Below are positions 1-10,600 of a stretch of DNA of 32,500 nt, in pieces; within the stretch, counting starts at the first letter, position 1, and each line of letters starts with the position of its first letter. The translations under genes and the position numbers were made by a program. The notes beneath the pieces were generated by a model. The model was not told the DNA's origin. It worked only from the letters and a program-made list of their open reading frames with translations, and searched no databases. This DNA is from Symbiodinium natans (Eukaryota > Sar > Dinophyceae > Suessiales > Symbiodiniaceae): assembly GCA_905221605.1 (NCBI GenBank), contig CAJNDS010000210.1:135001-167500 (forward strand), read 5' to 3'.

Positions 1-3
1 TGG

Positions 4-352
4 GGGTTTAAATTCCAATCCCTCATGCTTCGGAAGTTTCAGGGTTTAGGGTTCAGGGTTAAGGGTTTAGGGTTTAGGGTTTAGGGTTAAGGGTTTAGGG
101 TGTGTTGAGGGGTTTTTTTGGAGCGTGGGAGGGGGGGGGTCACCCCCAACCTTCCCCTTAAGCCCTGCTTATTTGCCCCCCCTACCCCCCCAACCCTTCC
201 CCTTAAGCCCTACTTATTTGCCCCCCCCGACCCCCCCAACCTTCCCCTTAAGCCCTGCTTATTTGCCCCCCCCTACCCCCCCCAACCTTCCCCTTAAGCC
301 CTGCTTATTTCCCCCCCCCCCCAACCTTAAGCCCTGCTTATTTGCCCCCCCT

Positions 353-436
<84 letters not shown>

Positions 437-1159
437 CCCCTCCTTACCCCCCCTCCCCCAAACCCACAGCCCAAACCCCCCAAACCCCCCCCACCCCACC
501 ATTCAGCTTATTTAGGCTTATTTGGTGCTTATTTGGGCTTTATTTGGGGCTTATTTGGTGCTTATTTGGGCTTATTTGGGGCTTATTTGGGGCTTATTTG
601 GGGGGGCAGGGGGGGGTAAGGAGGGGTTGGGGGGGGGTGGGGGGCGGAAGGGTAAGGAGGGGAGGGGGGCTGGAGGGGTTTGTATGGGGGGGCAGGGGGG
701 GCAAATAAGCAGGGCTTAAGGGGAAGGTTGGGGGGGTAGGGGGGGCAAATAAGCAAGGCTTAAGGGGAAGGTTGGGGGGGTAGGGGGGGCAAATAAGCAG
801 GGCTTAAGGGGAAGGGGCAAAAAGCAGGGCTTAAGGGGAAGAGTTGGGGGGGTGGGGGGCAAATAAGCAGGCTTAAGGGGAAGGTTGGGGGGTAGGGGGG
901 CAAATAAGCAGGGCTTAAGGGGAAGGTTGGGGGGGTAGGGGGGGCAAATAAGCAGGGCTTAAGGGGAAGGTTGGGGGGGTAGGGGGGGCAAATAAGCAGG
1001 GCTTAAGGGGAAGGTTGGGGGTGACCCCCCCCTCCCACCCTCCGAAAAAACCCTTCAAAGCACCCTAAACCCTTAACCCTAAACCCTTAACCCTTAACCC
1101 TAAACCCTAAACCCTAAACCCTGAAACTTCCGAAGCATGAGGGATTGGAATTTAAACCC
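4..1159. repeat. Large palindromic element with 39-bp perfect terminal inverted repeats
   Basis: Positions 4-42 are the exact reverse complement of 1121-1159. Inside each end lies a short TTTAGGG-like tract (about 43-103 and 1067-1120). Next come tandem copies of a unit of roughly 50 bp containing CTTAAGCCCTGCTTATTTG plus a C-rich spacer on the left, and the inverted unit (CAAATAAGCAGGGCTTAAG) on the right, about eight times. The core holds an 80-odd-nt C run (about 352-434) and a GCTTATTTGG-rich spacer (508-600). The long open frames here (125-719) translate to Pro/Gly homopolymers and are repeat artefacts. It could be a non-autonomous foldback transposon or an inverted duplication. The window starts just outside the left end, so flanking target duplications cannot be judged. 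Confidence 0.85.
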
Positions 1160-1528
1160 TCAACCCTATACCCTCAACCCCAAACCCGAAACCTTAACTT
1201 AAACCCTTAAATTTAAAAGGGGTGCTCGTTCTATTATTATTGTTCTTAAGGGGATGCTATCACACAGAGTAGGCTCCTTTGTAGGGCCTACTGACACTAG
1301 GCTATTCCTTAATGGAGGGGGCCCGAAGCCGGGCAACACGGCCACATGAACGCTAGGGGGGGCCCCCAGATTAGGCCCCCAGATTGGAACCCCCAGATTG
1401 GCACCACTGGCTGGGGGGGTCCCGGGGCTACGCGGGGGGGGGGTCCCAGATGGGGGGTCCCCCAAGTTGGGGCGATTCCAACTTGACGTGCTGCGCAAGC
1501 CAATTCTCAACACAGCACAAAATTGAAA
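1160..1528. other. Non-coding spacer with CCCAGATTGG repeats
   Basis: No convincing coding sequence. Around 1364-1480 a short motif (CCCCCAGATTGG / CCCAGATGGGGGG) is repeated in both orientations. This looks like a degraded inverted-repeat element lying just downstream of the end of the minus-strand gene at 1529. The open frames here translate to repeated GxPxWG-type peptides and I regard them as non-genic. Confidence 0.5.
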
Positions 1529-3422
1529 TCAACCGAGACTCGCCAAGTGCTTGCGTTCCAGCTGTGCCAGGTAGCGCGGCTTGAATGATGGGTTTTTGTC
1601 GATTGCGTCGACAAAGACCTGACCGTTGGGCCCTGTCAGGAGCTCGCATGGGATGGTCGTGTCCAGCGGGATGATCAAATCCGGGGACGCTGCAATCACC
1701 TGAGATCCGTCTTCCTGAAACATGATGCACGGGTAGGTCGGCTCGGGGTCCTCTTCCTCGTCCTGCATGCATGCAAAAAGACTGTTGTCTACGCACACGC
1801 ACTTCACTACATGAAACGGACTGCCACGCAAGCTGTTCTCCTCCTCATCAGGGAGGCGCATCCCTGGCAGTAAGCTTGGCTGGTTGCTCTGCCCTGTCAG
1901 CACCGCCTCAACCTTGCTCGAGCCTGCCGGCCCAGAGGATGAACCGCCTGAGTTCAAAACTTCACCCAACGCGAGCATCTCCGTCTCCCCGCCCTGCCAC
2001 AGAAACCATGCGCCTTCAATCTGCGTTGCTTGCCAGAACCCCTGTCCGTCGGACGTCACGTGAGGCAAGCTTGCCTGCACCTCCTGACCCACATCTGCAT
2101 TCTGTGCATTCACAAACCATTGGCCGTTCGTCCACTCCACCCACACCTGCAGGTTTCCTGCAAGACTAAACGGTGGGTCTCCTTCCCCCTCAAACGGCAC
2201 CACGGCTGTGGTATCCTCCACAGCTTCTTCCGCGCCGGCTTCGGCGCCGGCTTCCCCACCGGCTTCCGCGCCGGCCTCAGGCTCTCCCGCCGCTGGTGCG
2301 GCCTGGTTTCCCGACATAAGCTGCTGCACGTGCCTCGAACGGGATGCTTCCGGTAACAAGAAGCAAAGCTGAACAAGTGTACCAATTACTTTCAAGAGAC
2401 AATGACATACGCTTGCATGCTATAACTTGCAGGCTCGGGCACTCACGTGCCTGCTGGCCGTTGTAGCGTAGCTGCTGCATCGGGCAACCCAATCTGCGAT
2501 ACTCTCGCAGGAGCTTGTCGATGCAGTCCAGGCGCTCAGACCTGAGCACTGCTGCTCTCTCTCTCTCCCTCTCTCAGGGTCAGACCTGCGAATCCTAAAC
2601 CCTAAAAAAGAAACCCCCAGCCCTAAGCCCTAACTCTAAACCAACACTATCCCCATGCGAATCCGAGGCACGCCGGTATGCGGCTCGTGGGTGTCAAGCC
2701 TGTGCTTAAGTAAAGCAAACAGAGCAGCTGCTCTCGGTCACAGGCTTGCAACATGACTTCAGTCATCATGTCACCATCTATGTTCGACAGCCAGTCGATT
2801 AAGTGCGAGTCCTTAGCTGATGCTTGCTGTCAGCCTACCAGACCTACACTCACAACAGCCAACATGTGCCGGCCCAGTCAACAGAGACAAGCGTCGCTGA
2901 GGTAAGATATGTTGTGGTAGCCTGCCGCATACCGTTCTACGGTCCGGCGTCTGGAGCCACCAGCTGACTTTGCCGGCACAGCTTTGGCCGGAGCTTTGGC
3001 CGGAGCTTTCAACTTGGCACCGCAAGGAGCACGGCCCAGTGGGATGTCTCCCACGACAAAGCCATCTGCCCACCTAAGGCAGCAGTGAGGGGACACAAGA
3101 AACATGACTCCTGCTTTCCGAAAGAACTCTGAGTGCCCGACGTAATTGCGGGAGGCTTCGCCGGCACAGGCGGCGGTGGTGCCAAAGTCGTGGCAGGGGC
3201 GGGAGCGGCAGGCACGTTGCGGGGGTCGAAGACTGGGCGGCCCTTTGCTAACACAGCTTTTGGCGTTGGGACGGCCAGGCCTGGGATGTTTGGCTTTGGG
3301 AAAGCGGGCCTGGGGGCAGGCAGCTTTGCCACACTCTTCGCTGGCGGGGGCTTTGCGGCAGCTTTGACAGGAGCTGCTTTCTTGGGCGGGGGTCGCGCAG
3401 GAAGACGACCGGGCGGAGGCAT
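1529..3422 (-). CDS. Multi-exon protein of unknown function, Pro/Ala/Lys-rich N-terminus
   Basis: Not recognised. Reading down the minus strand, an ATG at 3422 preceded by an in-frame stop opens a Pro/Ala/Lys-rich stretch (MPPPGRLPARPPPKK...), open to about 3130. A further APAKAPAKAVPAKS-like segment lies near 2900-3030. An exon at about 2808-2645 follows a CAGCTAAG acceptor and encodes LIDWLSNIDGD...CLLYLSTGLTP. Another at about 2545-2447 encodes CIDKLLREYRRLGCPMQQL and ends at a textbook GTGAGT donor (2446). The last exon (about 2346-1529) has an acidic Ala/Glu repeat, then a segment with several Trp (WVEWTNGQWFVNAQ), and ends ...RKHLASLG-stop. The intron near 2560-2640 contains telomere-like repeats. 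The exact splice path between 3130 and 2810 is unresolved. It lies head-to-tail behind the methyltransferase gene and could even be its 3' continuation, but the ATG plus upstream stop favours a separate gene. Confidence 0.6.
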
Positions 3423-3581
3423 TGTGAGTCAGGCTTCTGGCTCGAAACTGCTTGCTTGAACAACCAAGTCTACGGTTATGCAAGACATGGCTACATGACC
3501 CCACAAGCGCGGAACCTGTTGCGCCGCATGTCCTGCGTTATTTTTTCGGCCTGCACAGGCGCGATTTGTCCGTCTGCGGGA

Positions 3582-4539
3582 TCACGCTAGTCTGTTCCAG
3601 TCCACAGTGGGCTCACGAGCGACAGGCCCGAAGCACGTGACGGCCAGCAACATCATGAGCTGGCAGTTGCTGAAGTGCATGCTGTTTCCGTACACCGAGT
3701 CTGCACGAAGTGGGTCTGTGACAGGAAGGACATGCAGTCCTAGAACTGCAGCACTGGCCGCCGTGCCCGGAAACCCTAGCGCAGCTAGCTTTTCGGAGGC
3801 AACTAGCCACCGTCTACTTGCAGGATACCAGAATTTCCCGCTTCCACGCCGAAACGTCGGGATCTTCCGGCTGCAAGCACTCCATGTGCACCACCGCGCG
3901 GTGTCTCCCAAAAAGAAGACAAGGTCCGGGTCATCAGCGGCACGGCGTCGGAACCTGGCCTCATACTTGGCCGTGTAGGAGGCTACCTGGTCGCGCTCAG
4001 CCTGGCTGAGCATGGACGACCAATCTGTTTGGTCCTCGGATGACTCGTGTCTTCGCATGCCACAAGCAGCAGCGCATGACACATGGATTCCCTGAATGAC
4101 TGCAGACCAAGTCTCGAAACAGACATCCACTCTCCTTTGTCGGGCAGCCTTCTCACATGCCACACGCAGCTGCGCGGGTGACGCGACCAAGTAGTCTGCA
4201 GGAGACGTACAAATGTGCTTCTCCAGTGTCGCCTGGATGATGCTGTATGCCTTGTGCAGGCAAAACAAGTACCGGCACGTCTTCCTGTGCGAACAGAACA
4301 CGTACGTCCTGGGTCGTGCGACGCCCGTGTGGCCGGCATCGGAGGGGCATATGCGCAACTGTGTGAGAATGTAGTCCTCCTCGAGCAAATCTCGCAGGGC
4401 TGCCACGTTGATGTCCTAAGCCGGAACTGTAGCATAAGGGAGGAGAGGGAGAGGGAGAGGGGAGAGGCAGGGGCAGAGGCAGAGGCAGAGGCAGAGGCAG
4501 AGCGAGAGGGAGAGGGAGAGGGAGAGAGAGAGGGAGAGA

Positions 4540-4576
<37 letters not shown>

Positions 4577-7385
4577 GTGTCATACGTATTTGCCCAAGGC
4601 ACCGGCACGTTCTCAATGAGGAGAAGAGGGGTGCGTTTCTGTATGTGACGCTGCGCCCAGGTGGCATAGACGATGCCGGAGCCCCCTTCCTGGAACTTCC
4701 TCTTCAAATTCGCACGTGAGTTGTCAGGACATGGAAGCCCCGACACATCTATCTGAACAGGCACATCCAACCGACATGCATCATTGTGGACCCAGCAGTG
4801 TTGGGTCTCTAGCAGTCCCGCCGCCCTGACGCGGCGTCTCTTTGCTGCAAAGTCACCTGCCTCTCTGTCCACAGAGGCAGGCAGCTGATCCAAGATGTCG
4901 CCAAAGATACAGGGGAGACGGCGAGAAGTAGGAATTCCGGATTGTTCCATCCATTTGTGGTGGTCAATGACAAGCTGCCGACACGCAGCGTCCCGTTCCT
5001 TAGACAAGACACACACTGTAGACACGGATCATGTCCCCTGTGCACGCCACAGAAAGCTATCCCTGCTGGCAAGAGTCATGACACATCACGGACCTCATAG
5101 AACATTGCTTGGAGCAAAGACCAGAATCATTGACGACTTTGGCCACTGTTCCTGCGGCCATTTCAGCTGTGTACGCCCCGGTGCAACTGGATGACATGTT
5201 CCAGCAGCCCTTCTGCAAGAAGCTGGCCTGCAAGCAGGGAAGGTTCAGTCTTGATGCAAAACAACAATCCCGCCAAGCCATTCTGCGAGCCTGGATCACC
5301 CATTCCGGCAAGACTTTCTTCCTCAACAAGTGCCATGCCATGGGAAGAGCACGAGCTGCTGTTGCCAACGGCGACTCATTGTCCGGAACCTGATCCACAA
5401 AACAGGCGTGCGTTGAGGGCAAGGTGACACAAGCACAGGGAAGCAAGCAGCGCCCGAGCCTCAAAGGGAGCTCCACTAACAGAGCTTCCGCTCTCGGACG
5501 CCGCGGTTCGCAGCTCAGCGTCGCTGACGCTGCTTGTGACGGACTCAGTATACCTAGACACCTCCGTCCAACTGTCTTTGCCCTGTCTCGGGCTCGAGAA
5601 CTGCAACCATCCAGCCATGAGCGTGGGGCGCACTACCACTAAGACATGTCACTGCTTGACCCAGTGTTCAAGACAGGTTGCCGCCAGTTGCCGCATGCCG
5701 CAGATCCGCAGAACAGCGCACTAGGTCCAGGCCATAGCCTACGACTGAGAGCTCGGCGACGGGAGGACCATAGGCGCCAGCACCGATTTGCTGACTCCAA
5801 AGATAAACAATCTCTGTCGGAACCTCGCCAATCTCACTGCCATCTATGAAGACCTGAAGCTCTTTTGCTGTAAGCTCGTGAGCTCTGCGCAACACACACA
5901 CACACAACAAAGATGGGGGCATGACGGTGAAGTGCTTGCACTCTGCGAGCTCAGCCCGGGCACGCAAGACATGGGCCGCCTCAGTTACAGTGGGAATGTC
6001 TGGGACCTACGTCGCAGCAGGCAGGACTCTCTCATCTTGCAAGCAGGATACGCAGACTTTGTGCGCCAACTGCCCCACACGCACTCTCGCTGTCTTGCTG
6101 AAAGCGTCCAACGCTTTCTGCGCCCACCGCTCCTGAAAGCAGGCAGGTTGCGTTGGGAGGGGGGGGGGGGGAAGGAGAAGATATGTACGTACCGTGCGAC
6201 TACAGTTGCAGTTGCTGTCCTCCCCCCGAAACAGAAGCTCCATTGCTCCAGCTGACACGACATTGGCCGTGAGCGTGTTCAGTCGTCGGCGCTTGGAATT
6301 TGTGCTGCTCTGGATAGAAAACTCATTGTGTCCACCTGGTTTGGCCATCTCGGCAAAAAGAAACGGGATGTAGCGGCTCTCAATTGCTGAGGCCACATTG
6401 GTCAGCAACGTCAAAGCAGAAGCCGCAAGCAACGCGCGACATTTCTTCAGCTTTGGCTCTCGACTGTTGACCGGTGTGGGCTCCAAAGACCACATTATGA
6501 AATCATACAGCTGTGTTTGATTGCGGGGACTCTTTGGGAAATGTGTGCTGGCGTCAAGGACACTCGAATCCCAGCTCGTGCCGACTGCCTCGGACATGGA
6601 ATCTGTCCAGCAATCAACAACACCATCGCTCAACACCACCTGTTGCCTGATCTGTGCCGTCCCATCTGCTTCCACGACAGGAAAACTAACCTCAACTCCC
6701 TCCTCATGTTTCGTAACATTCTGGATCAGGGCCTTCAGCATCATTCCACACAACTGCTTCGAGTCTGGACTGCGTTTCGAAGCCGTCCACCCCCAAGCAA
6801 GTGTCGCAACTACCATGGAAGTTGGCATGACGTGTCCGAAGCTGGCCTCCTGCAACTCATCTACAGGAATAATTTTCGGACACGTAACCGAAGGCCAAAG
6901 TTTGCGGTGCATACTCTGTACGTCCTCAAACACGTTGTGAAATTTTCTCTTTCGTTTGTGCTTCTCGCTAGAGGGGTACAGGGCCTCTAGAACATCGGCC
7001 ATGGCCCATTGGTACTGCTCATGATTTGGGAGGCGGAACACAGGCAAGACCAGCGTGCGATCTTGGAGTAGTAGACGGACTTGACCTGGGCATAAATGGA
7101 CGAGGCAAATGTCAGTGCTGCGTGCTTAACGTTTGCGGAGCACAATTCCATTAAGGCAAGAGGCATACATCCATGTTGCACACTAGCCGGCCATTGGCTG
7201 GAACAGCACACGTGAACCCTGACTTGTTGACCCTGCTCCTTGCTCGGCTACTGATGTTTTTTTCATCTTTTCTTCCTGTATTTGCCTTTTCAGAACAGAT
7301 GCAGCATGTCCTTGAACGTATAGTCGCGCGGATACAGCTTGTGCGTCTGTTCAGAAAAGCCGCCGAAGCCTCCCCAAAACACCGG
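3582..7385 (-). CDS. C5-cytosine methyltransferase-domain protein, multi-exon
   Basis: The protein carries the landmarks of C5-cytosine methyltransferases, which transfer methyl from S-adenosylmethionine to cytosine. CIFGDILD (about 4905) fits motif III. VSGLPCPDNS (about 4735) is motif IV with the catalytic Pro-Cys. LLLIENVP (about 4620) is motif VI with Glu-Asn-Val. GVARPRTYVF (about 4310) matches motif VIII, RRWLVASEKLAALGFP (about 3790) motif IX and YGNSMHFSNCQ (about 3680) motif X; stop at 3582. Between VIII and IX is a target-recognition-like insert. The large upstream exon is open from about 7121 to 6193 (the Met at 7047 need not be the start), ends at a GTACGT donor, and is followed by a 60-bp intron (6192-6133) and an exon starting ERWAQKAL. 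More exon-like blocks lie at 5990-5684, 5640-5430, 5397-5060 and 5008-4594, and upstream at 7195-7143 and 7385-7300 (GGFSEQTHKLYPRDYTF). The CT-rich intron 4593-4416 joins in phase with a GC donor. The protein's large N-terminal part is unrecognised. Confidence 0.72.
4430..4577. repeat. (GA)n / (CT)n low-complexity intron
   Basis: GAGAGG, GGCAGA and GA repeats on the plus strand read as CT-rich on the coding minus strand. The block lies between methyltransferase motif VI and the DINVAALRDLL segment. It is spliced out in my model (4593-4416), so the Ser-Leu repeats seen in open frames here are not protein. A CT-rich tract before the CTTAG acceptor would serve as a polypyrimidine tract. Confidence 0.8.
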
Positions 7386-7394
7386 AAAGCAATA

Positions 7395-7482
7395 CACAGC
7401 TTATTAAAGCTTATTAGCCGCTAATAACCTTTAATAGAGGCTTATTTTAGTTTATTAGAGGCTAATAAGCCTTAGTAGCTCT
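7395..7482. repeat. AT-rich inverted-repeat (MITE-like) element
   Basis: AAGCTTATTAGCC near 7405 is matched in inverted orientation by GGCTAATAAGCCTT near 7461-7475, with TTAATAGAGG-type internal repeats. It is far more AT-rich than its surroundings and lies just upstream of the last exon-like block of the methyltransferase gene. No coding capacity is seen. The next stretch, to about 7630, has only a short G/C-rich run and degenerate CCTAAAC repeats. Confidence 0.55.
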
Positions 7483-7637
7483 GTATCTGTTCGGGGGCCC
7501 AGGAGCCTCAACCTGGGGGTGGAAATCTGGGGGACCCCCCCCTCTAACCTTATGAAAAACCCTAAACCCTAGACCTAAACCCCAAACCCAAAACCGGAAG
7601 TCTCCACACCATAAAGTTTCAGGGAGTTGGCGTGCAG

Positions 7638-10600
7638 GAGCTGACGTCCTATGCCCAGATGTGGTCGACGCGCCAGGGGCTCAGCGAGAGCTTGCTCGGT
7701 TTCTACAGTAGTAGGGTTTAGGGTTTAGGGTTTAGGTTTAGGGTTTAGGTTTAGGGTTTAGGGTTTAGGGGTTTAGGGTTTAGGGGTTAGGGTTTTAAGT
7801 TGTTCAGATAAGAAATCGGGTACGTCCCCAGAAACAAGAAAGAACTGCACAACCACGGGCAAAGACGGATCAAAGTACATCCTTTGCACCACGAGATTCC
7901 TCTGATGCTGAGCAGGAGAATGCTTTAAACCCTAAACCCTAAACCATACACCCTAAACCCTAAGCCCTAAACCCTGAACCCCCTTTTTAATTTTGGGGTT
8001 CCCTAATTGAAGGGGGCCTGCCACTTGAGAGAAGGTCTGATCGAAGCAGAGCACAACAACCAGCTCGAAGAGGCTTTGGCTCTGGGTCTTTGTTTCGCGT
8101 GACGGAAGCCCTTTGTCGGCACACCTCCGTTGAACCCTTGCCTCACGGCTTCAACTCCTCATTCTTACTCCAATTGTTTTTATTCTTATCCTTATTCTTA
8201 CTCTTACTCTTCTTCTTGTTGAATGGTTGATAAAGTTTTCGCTCTTATGATGTTCAGGGTTTTAAGGGGTTTAGGATTTAGGGTTGATAAGTTCTTGCTC
8301 TGGTGATGTTCACCTTTTTCAGGGTTTTCAGGGGTTTGGGATTTAGGGTTTAGGGTTTCAGGTTTAGGGTTTCAGGTTTCGGGTTTAGGGTTGAGGTAGG
8401 CTGGAGCCACGTGCTCTCCTGGCCAGGTCGATGAGACGATCGGCTGGGTGAGCCTGTCGCTGGATCGCCTCAAGGCTGTGCAGGGTTTAGGGTTTAGGGT
8501 TTAGGGTTTAGGGTTTAGGGTTTAGGGTTTAGGGTTTAGGGTTTAGGGTTTAGGGTTTAGGGTTTAGGAAAACCCGGAAGCCCCGAACCACTGAACCCTG
8601 AACTGTATACCTTGCCCTGAAACCCTCAAGCCCCGAACAACCCTGAAGTTGAAAACCCGAAGCCCGAAACCCACAGCCTAAACACTAAAACCCTTGAGGC
8701 CAAGACCCTGTACATTCTGTGTCCCCGATACGAGGGGCCGATGGTCGTATGGAGCCGCGATGGCCACGACGCTCAGCCCGACCTAAACCCTAAAGCTTGG
8801 ACCCTCAACTGCCTCTAACTTGGCCCCAACCCCCCAAGTCCAGACACAAACCCTAACCCTAAGCCCTCAACCCAAAACCCTAAACTCTAGACCCTAAACC
8901 CTAAAGCCTAAACCCTAAACCCAATCCCTGGACCCTAGAACATACGATTCTCCTAACCTTGTAAGCCCTAGACTCCTTGGCGCAGGCGAAAGCGCAACAG
9001 GCGCTGCTCCTGAGGCACATGGAGGCGGACGGCGAGGGCCCCGGCTCCGTCGATCAGTTGCGGCTGTTGTGGGTTCAGCGTTTGAGGTTTGGGGTTTTGG
9101 GGTTTTGTAGGGTTTAGGGTTTGGGGTTTGGGGTTTTGCAGGGTTTTGGGGTTTTGTAGGGTTTACAGGGGGGCTTCGGGCTGAAGGTTTTAGGGGTTAG
9201 GCCCCTGTTGCAGGGGAAGGCCCGAATTCATGAATAAGAGCCCCGCGACAGAGAAAGAAGGTCTGTTCGAACCTTGGGCTCTTTGGGTCCTACTGCAGGG
9301 TCTTGGCGGCTCTGGCCTCTGGTCTCAGGGGGTTCTTAAGGGGATTAAGGGGTTTAGGGTTTCGGGTTTAGGGTGTAGGTTTGTTGTGGTTCATGTGCCG
9401 TAGAGGCTTGTTGTTTCGAAGTTTCGGGGCTGGGGTAGGCGGAGGAGGGAGTTAGGAGGGACTCGGCCCTAAAAGCCCTAAATCTCAAGATTTTAAATCC
9501 TAGCACCCCTAACAACTCCCCCCCCCCCACCCCACTTTAAACCCGAAACCGGAAAGCCTAAACCCTAAACCTTAAACCCTAGACGCGAAACCCTAAACCC
9601 TAAACCCCTGACGCCTAAACCCTAAACCCTAAACCCTAAACCCTAAACCCTAAAATACCCTAAACCCTAAACCCTAAACCCTAAACCCTAAACCCTAAAC
9701 CCTAAACCCTAAACCCTAAACCCTAAACCCTAGAGAGTTTCACGCCAGCTTGCCAAGACCGGCCGACGCCGCTCCTATCGCAGCCGCGGTACCCGAAGGA
9801 TGGCCTTGGATGGTGAAGGTTTTTGCGGGGTTTAGGGTTTAGGGTTTAGGGTTTAGGGCTTAGGGTTTAGGGTTTAGGGTTTAGGGTTTAGGGTTTAGGT
9901 TGGGATGTTCCCCCTTATACTAACAGTCCTGAATAGGGATTATACTTGGGGGTAGCATAGGGGGAACATCCCAAGGTTTAGGGTTTTCGGGATCTAGGGC
10001 TTTGGTGGCGATTAGGGATTTATGGGTGTATGGTTTAGGGATTTAGGGGTTAGGTTGATTTTGTTTTGGTTAGGGGCTGGAGGTGTTAGGGACTTAGTCA
10101 GGGGTTTTGGTTTGGGGGTGAAGGGGTTAGGGATTATGTTTGGGGTTTAGGTGCTTCGGGGTGTTTTGTGGTTCAGGGCTGTATGGCTTGGTACTCTTAC
10201 AAGGCAACGACGCTGGTTGGCTAGAGCTGTTCCAAAGAATTGCCATGGGTTGTGCATGGCTGCCGCCTCGGTTGCTGCTGCTGCTGCTGCTGATGATTAT
10301 TGGAAGATTCTGAGTAATACTGCTAGTGCTTGTTGTTACAACGATTGCGAACCTTCTTATTCTTCTGCTTCTTCTTTATGCTTCCTTCTTATCATGCTAC
10401 GAATTTCGTTGGCTTGTTTAAACGTTTGTATGGCTCTTATTGCTTTTTGTTTCCTGTGCCACGATTTGTATCATTGTGATTGTTGGCGTCTCCGGCTGTA
10501 GAAGGTCTGCGCCGTTGTTCAGCTGCTGTCCGAAGGACTCCAAAGTGGGACCGTCGCCGCTGAAGTTGCGATGGGTGCGCCCACCCTTGTTGCCGCGCGC

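Noticed and set aside
125-719. Open frames of Pro, Gly and Leu repeats in the palindrome
   Set aside because: They are translations of C/G runs and tandem repeats with no protein-like complexity, and occur on both strands.
4153-4667. Ser-Leu or Glu-Gly repeat proteins over the GA/CT tract
   Set aside because: The tract lies between methyltransferase motifs VI and VIII and is removed as an intron in the phase-consistent model.
8484-9732. CRISPR array suggested by regular short repeats
   Set aside because: Units are 7-8 nt, contiguous, without unique spacers, in a clearly eukaryotic context.
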